From the NCBI RefSeq assembly GCF_028389875.1, contig NC_084668.1:24190993-24254992 (forward strand): a DNA stretch of 64,000 nt. The letters are read 5' to 3'. Below the pieces are notes generated by a model. The model saw only the letters and a list, made by a program, of their open reading frames with translations, had not been told where the DNA came from and ran no database searches. Position numbers and translations under genes: made by a program. Shown here piece after piece: positions 48,860 through 64,000 of the stretch (position 1 is its first letter; the number at the start of each line of letters is the position of its first letter). The DNA comes from Rhea pennata (taxonomy: Eukaryota > Chordata > Aves > Rheiformes > Rheidae).

Positions 48860-51600
48860 TGTTTGCCCCGCGTGCCTTGGAAATACTGACCATCTCCAGA
48901 GCAAGGCCAGGCTTGTTATTCTGGGTGCTTTTCCTCTGACTCGCTTTAGACCTGATCCAGTTTTGCACCTGTAAGCGGCCATCGTCGCTCCTAAGGGCGG
49001 TCGGACGCACCTGCAACGCGAGCCAGGCGGGCGTTACTGCCGAGGCACCCATCCGCTGGGGCGCCGAGATGGGCGGGCTGGGTGTTTCGTACAGTAAGAC
49101 AAAGTGATTCTCCTAATTACTTCTGTTCATGAGAGGTTCCAACTGCACAGTTCAGGTTTGCTCACACAAGAGCACAGGACAGCGGATGCCTCTTACTGTT
49201 GCTCCTGAGTTGGGCCAGCTGCTACTCAAACTTATTCTGGCTGCCAAAGATGCAACGTGTCATCGCAGCAGCCAGCTAATGCGCTGCTAATGCAAAGCCA
49301 TTCCCTTTTCTGGCTGCGCCCCTGCATCAGCTGCAAAGCGCAGCTGAGAGGTGCCTTGATGAAAGGATGCTTTGGCCACGGCTGGCTATGACGGTGTTAG
49401 GTGTCAAGGACAAGCACTCAGTGAGCGATGCAAACCCTCAGAGCATGTGAACACGTCAGTGTGACGAGTGGGTCAAACACAGGCATGCAAAATCCTGTAA
49501 GCGTTATTTAAAAACAAAAAACACAAACCAACCTGGTTGCTGACCGCAGCCCTGACAACGTAGGAGCACATCTGTGGGAGGGTGCCACACCAAGGAGCCG
49601 AGAGCAGAGCACCGCGGGAGCAACACGCTAGGACGTTGCAAAACGCCAGAGCCACAGTCACTGCAGGGTAACCTGGAAGGCGCTCAGGATACGCAGGGCC
49701 ACTAGGCAGCACAGAAGCGAGCAAACGCATCGCACGCTGGTGAGACAGCATGAGGAAATGCAGCGTGCCTAGGAGCTGGCTGGGAAACAGGCTGGCCATA
49801 AACATATGTGGCTGCTGGAGAGTGCAAGGCAGATGTGACTTGGGAGCATATGGGCCGTTCATTGCTCTTGGGCTGCAGAGGCAGTTCTCCAGCTGTATCA
49901 GCTCACCGAGGTAAATCAGGTAATAAATGCATACTAATTAATACATGAGCTATACCAGTAAGTCATTTTTAGTACTGCAAAAGATGAAAAAGGATCCCTC
50001 CAAACATCTCCCAGCGCAGTCTCTCTGTCAGCATCCATACCAGTCTCCCCATTCAGCAGCAGCTCTCCCCAGATGCTTACTGCTTGTGTGCTCCCAGCTT
50101 CACTCCTTTTCTTCCTGGGCTTCCTCACTCCAGGCCCCCAGGGCAGCTGCAGTAGAGCAGCCCTCCCCACTCACCCCCATCCCTGGCTGGGCAGGTAAGG
50201 AAGAGGTGGCATGCGGGGCAGCACCTTACTGCTCACCAGAAGGGGAACAGCTGGCTGTAATTGCCAGGTAAATCCTCCCTCTCCTCCTCCTCCAGCTGCT
50301 GCTGGTTCCCTGAGCAACTTGCTCTCCCTCAGGGCAGGTGCTGGGGGCAGGAGCTCAGTTGAAGGGATGTTGATGCTTTCCCTCTTTTTTGACCCACAGG
50401 AGGTTTCATTCTGCAACTTCCGATGGCCTCAGACCCCACTCGAGTCTCGTTCCTAGTCAAGGAAGCAGAGTAGAAATGTATTCACAGAGAAAGATGCCCA
50501 ACCCCTGGCTTTAGCAACCTGGCCCGTACCTACTGTAGGCAACACACAAATGCAAAGGCAGCACACTTTCTTCAAGGGATTTTTCAGTACTCTCCTTCAC
50601 TGTGTTCCTTGAGTATATTAGGGCTCCCTGCATCCATGCTTCCTCCGCCTCTGCTTTGCCACCTGCCGTTTCCCTCTGTTTTTCAGGAATTCCTTATGAA
50701 GCCTCTGATCTCCTCCTCACATCAAGGGAGCTTACATCTCTGCGACCACTGTCACACCTCTGCAGTGCTGCCCCGTGTTCTCCTCATCAGCATCTTCTGG
50801 TATATCCCTAAGTCTTTCCTCCCTGCAGATCCCTGCTTACGTGCCCCGCACTCAGTGACCCCTTTCCCTGTTTCCTTCTTCTGTTGATAAACCTTATGCC
50901 AGTCCTCAGTTCCCCTATTACAGCTACACCACTCTTGTAGGACCTGTTGCTTCATTCTCGCATCTAATCTTTCAACCGTTTACCCCACTTCCTCCATTCT
51001 AGCTTGTGTTAAAGGTTTCCACACTTGTTTTTTTGTTTTATAGGTGTCCACTTTCCCTGATGATTAGACATTTCCAGTATTCCACTATTTATGAACGTAA
51101 AGAGGCTCCAAAGCACTCCTTGAAAGTTCTGAATTGAATCAATGTGCCCCTTGCAACTGATCCAATATTAATATTTTCACATATACGAGGCAACGAGGAA
51201 TCAGAGCTGACTGGGTGAAATGGAAAGATAACTCAGTCACAGGGAATGCAACTGTCTTACCTACCATTCCCAGATGCAGTAGCGGAGCCAGAAACCCTAA
51301 GATGAGACAGTTTTTAGAGCTGGGATGAGTACAGCACTAAAGAGTTTAATAATGCCAAACAAAGTTCACTTGTAATACCATTTTTGTCAGAAATTGTAAA
51401 AACTGAGAAGTTAACAGTTGTAAGGACTGCAAACCATCCCGGGACAGCGCCCCGTACGAACCCACAAAGCAGTGTCTACGGGTTCTGCCACATGAAGGAG
51501 GATTTCTGAAAACAGTGGCTGTACGGCATGTCTAAATCATAGAGGCGGCTAGAAGGTTGGCAAGTGATTCGTATCCATTGCTTTATCCGAGAGAATGAAT
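48860..51600. other. Intergenic region downstream of CHN1
   Basis: No gene recognised. A little residual CpG lies at 48,970-49,070. The rest is ordinary sequence up to the CHN1 3' end. Confidence 0.45.
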
Positions 51601-51626
51601 AAATTATTACTTAGGGTAATTTTCCT

Positions 51627-51632
51627 TTTATT
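51627..51632 (-). terminator. CHN1: Candidate CHN1 poly(A) signal AATAAA (distal)
   Basis: Second canonical hexamer, about 230 bases beyond the proximal one. The two could be used alternatively. Confidence 0.4.
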
Positions 51633-51859
51633 TGGAAGATACAGGATTGCAAGGCAGGCAAAAGTGCTCGATCACTGCTGAACAATTTAAGCACAAAGTA
51701 GTCTGTGGTATATTTGCGTTTGAAATTCAGTGGTGTGTTCATCTACTCTGGGCATCTGCAATTGTGTAACAGTAAACTGCAGTACTAGTTTGTATATAAG
51801 TAAATATAACTGCGCATTTCATTTATGAAGTAGTGAATGCCCTGACAGATTTTTTGGGG

Positions 51860-51865
51860 TTTATT
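51860..51865 (-). terminator. CHN1: Candidate CHN1 poly(A) signal AATAAA (proximal)
   Basis: Canonical hexamer about 995 bases past the stop codon. First plausible site after the one that is too close to the stop. Confidence 0.5.
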
Positions 51866-52859
51866 TAAGAGTTCTGAGGCATTCTGGAGAATGAAGAAAG
51901 TTTTCAAATAAAATAAGGAGAAATTAATGGGAACCTTAAAGTTGTCAGGCTCCAAAGTACTTAGATTAGAATGGCCTTGTCAAAAAACAGTGAAACTCTA
52001 CCTTTTTCATTTTAGGCAGACGTTGTCCAGCACTAAGAAAGTACTAATGCAAACGATAAAGCAAATAGTGTTTTAAAAAAATAATCATTAAGTAAAAATA
52101 AACAACAATGTTAGAGTTCTAAAAGCAAAATTTAATAAATTAATATATGCATGCCAGAAAAATACAAAATTACAATTGAAATAGCAATAATAAAGGAACA
52201 CTGCTCAACATTGCAGATTCACTGCAACCACCATAAACATCATGGAGAATTATTTAAAATAACACTTAAAGTATACATTGTTTCTGTTAAAAACAGATTA
52301 CTATATGATGATAAAAAAAAAAAGAAACCCAAGAAGAAATCAGACAAAAAAGTGGCAGAGAACGATATGAAATGTCAAAGAACTGCCAGATGCTCCATTT
52401 CACATAAGTTGGCGCTCTTCTTAGCATCAAAAACCAATTACATAGAACATAAAAGCAAATTCACAACAGGTTTACACGGAGAAACATGCTGAATTACAAT
52501 CACAAACTATCCAGAACAAAGATGCTGCACCAGTTCAGTTGGTTCCTTCGTGGAATGATTCTCACCAGAACAGGGAGAACAGGGAGCCAATCATGCAATA
52601 GGTTTAGTTTTTTTGTTTTATATTTTAAACATGATAAACACCCAGGATTACTAGTACTGGAAAGTATGTGTTAACTTTTTTCAACATCAGGTGAATGGCA
52701 CTACAGAAACGACAAAGAGTTCCTTCATTTTTATCCTGAATACATCAAAAGCTCTAGCAAATATGGAATTCAGCTACAAGAGCCATTATATTACTTTAAA
52801 ATATTCCTTCATCCATAGAACACTGTTGCTTCCTTTTTATTACAAAACCCCCAAAATAT

Positions 52860-64000
<11,141 letters not shown>

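Larger units (their letters stand above)
51605..52859 (-). other. CHN1: CHN1 3' untranslated region (approximate)
   Basis: AT-rich sequence following the CHN1 stop on the minus strand. Three AATAAA hexamers occur: 52,836-52,841 (only about 20 bases past the stop, probably unused), 51,860-51,865 and 51,627-51,632. Use of the latter two would give 3'UTRs of about 1.0 or 1.25 kb. No other gene signal interrupts it. Confidence 0.55.

Overview
This is a piece of vertebrate nuclear genome, most likely from a bird. The evidence is intron-split genes with GT-AG junctions, CR1-family LINE remnants, compact introns, isolated CpG islands, and an acetylcholine-receptor alpha1 protein of avian type. The order read here (a minus-strand CpG-island promoter, then CHRNA1, then CHN1, all on the minus strand) matches the conserved vertebrate order WIPF1-CHRNA1-CHN1. 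The species is not determined.

Layout, left to right. 1-20,700: no coding exon seen; inferred to be the large first intron of WIPF1, holding one CpG-rich patch (about 5.17-5.52 kb) and a CR1 3'-end fragment (about 15.84-16.03 kb). 20,280-21,310: a strong CpG island with a minus-strand TATA box and three tandem 18-bp copies of a splice donor, read as the WIPF1 promoter and non-coding exon 1. 21.3-27.2 kb: intergenic, with a second CpG-rich patch at about 25.0-25.35 kb. 27,315-37,068 (minus): complete CHRNA1, nine coding exons. They add up to 1,374 nt, or 457 codons plus stop, with every junction phase consistent. Its promoter carries two E-boxes, a CCAAT box and a TATA-like element at 37.18-37.24 kb. 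37.3-51.6 kb: intergenic, with an old CR1/L3-type LINE (about 37.6-38.72 kb) just upstream of CHRNA1, several low-complexity tracts, and an orphan CpG island at 48.47-48.85 kb. 51.6-64 kb (minus): the 3' end of CHN1, five exons encoding the last 221 residues (second half of the C1 zinc finger plus the whole RhoGAP domain) and a 3'UTR of about 1.0-1.25 kb. The upstream CHN1 exons lie beyond the right edge.

How the genes relate: CHRNA1 makes the ligand-binding subunit of the muscle nicotinic receptor, and CHN1 makes a Rac GTPase-activating protein that acts in axon guidance. WIPF1 (inferred only) makes a WASP-binding actin regulator. They are neighbours by conserved synteny, not an operon, and nothing here suggests joint regulation. 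I found no novel biological system. The observations most worth checking are the triplicated splice donor at the inferred WIPF1 promoter and the orphan CpG island between CHRNA1 and CHN1.
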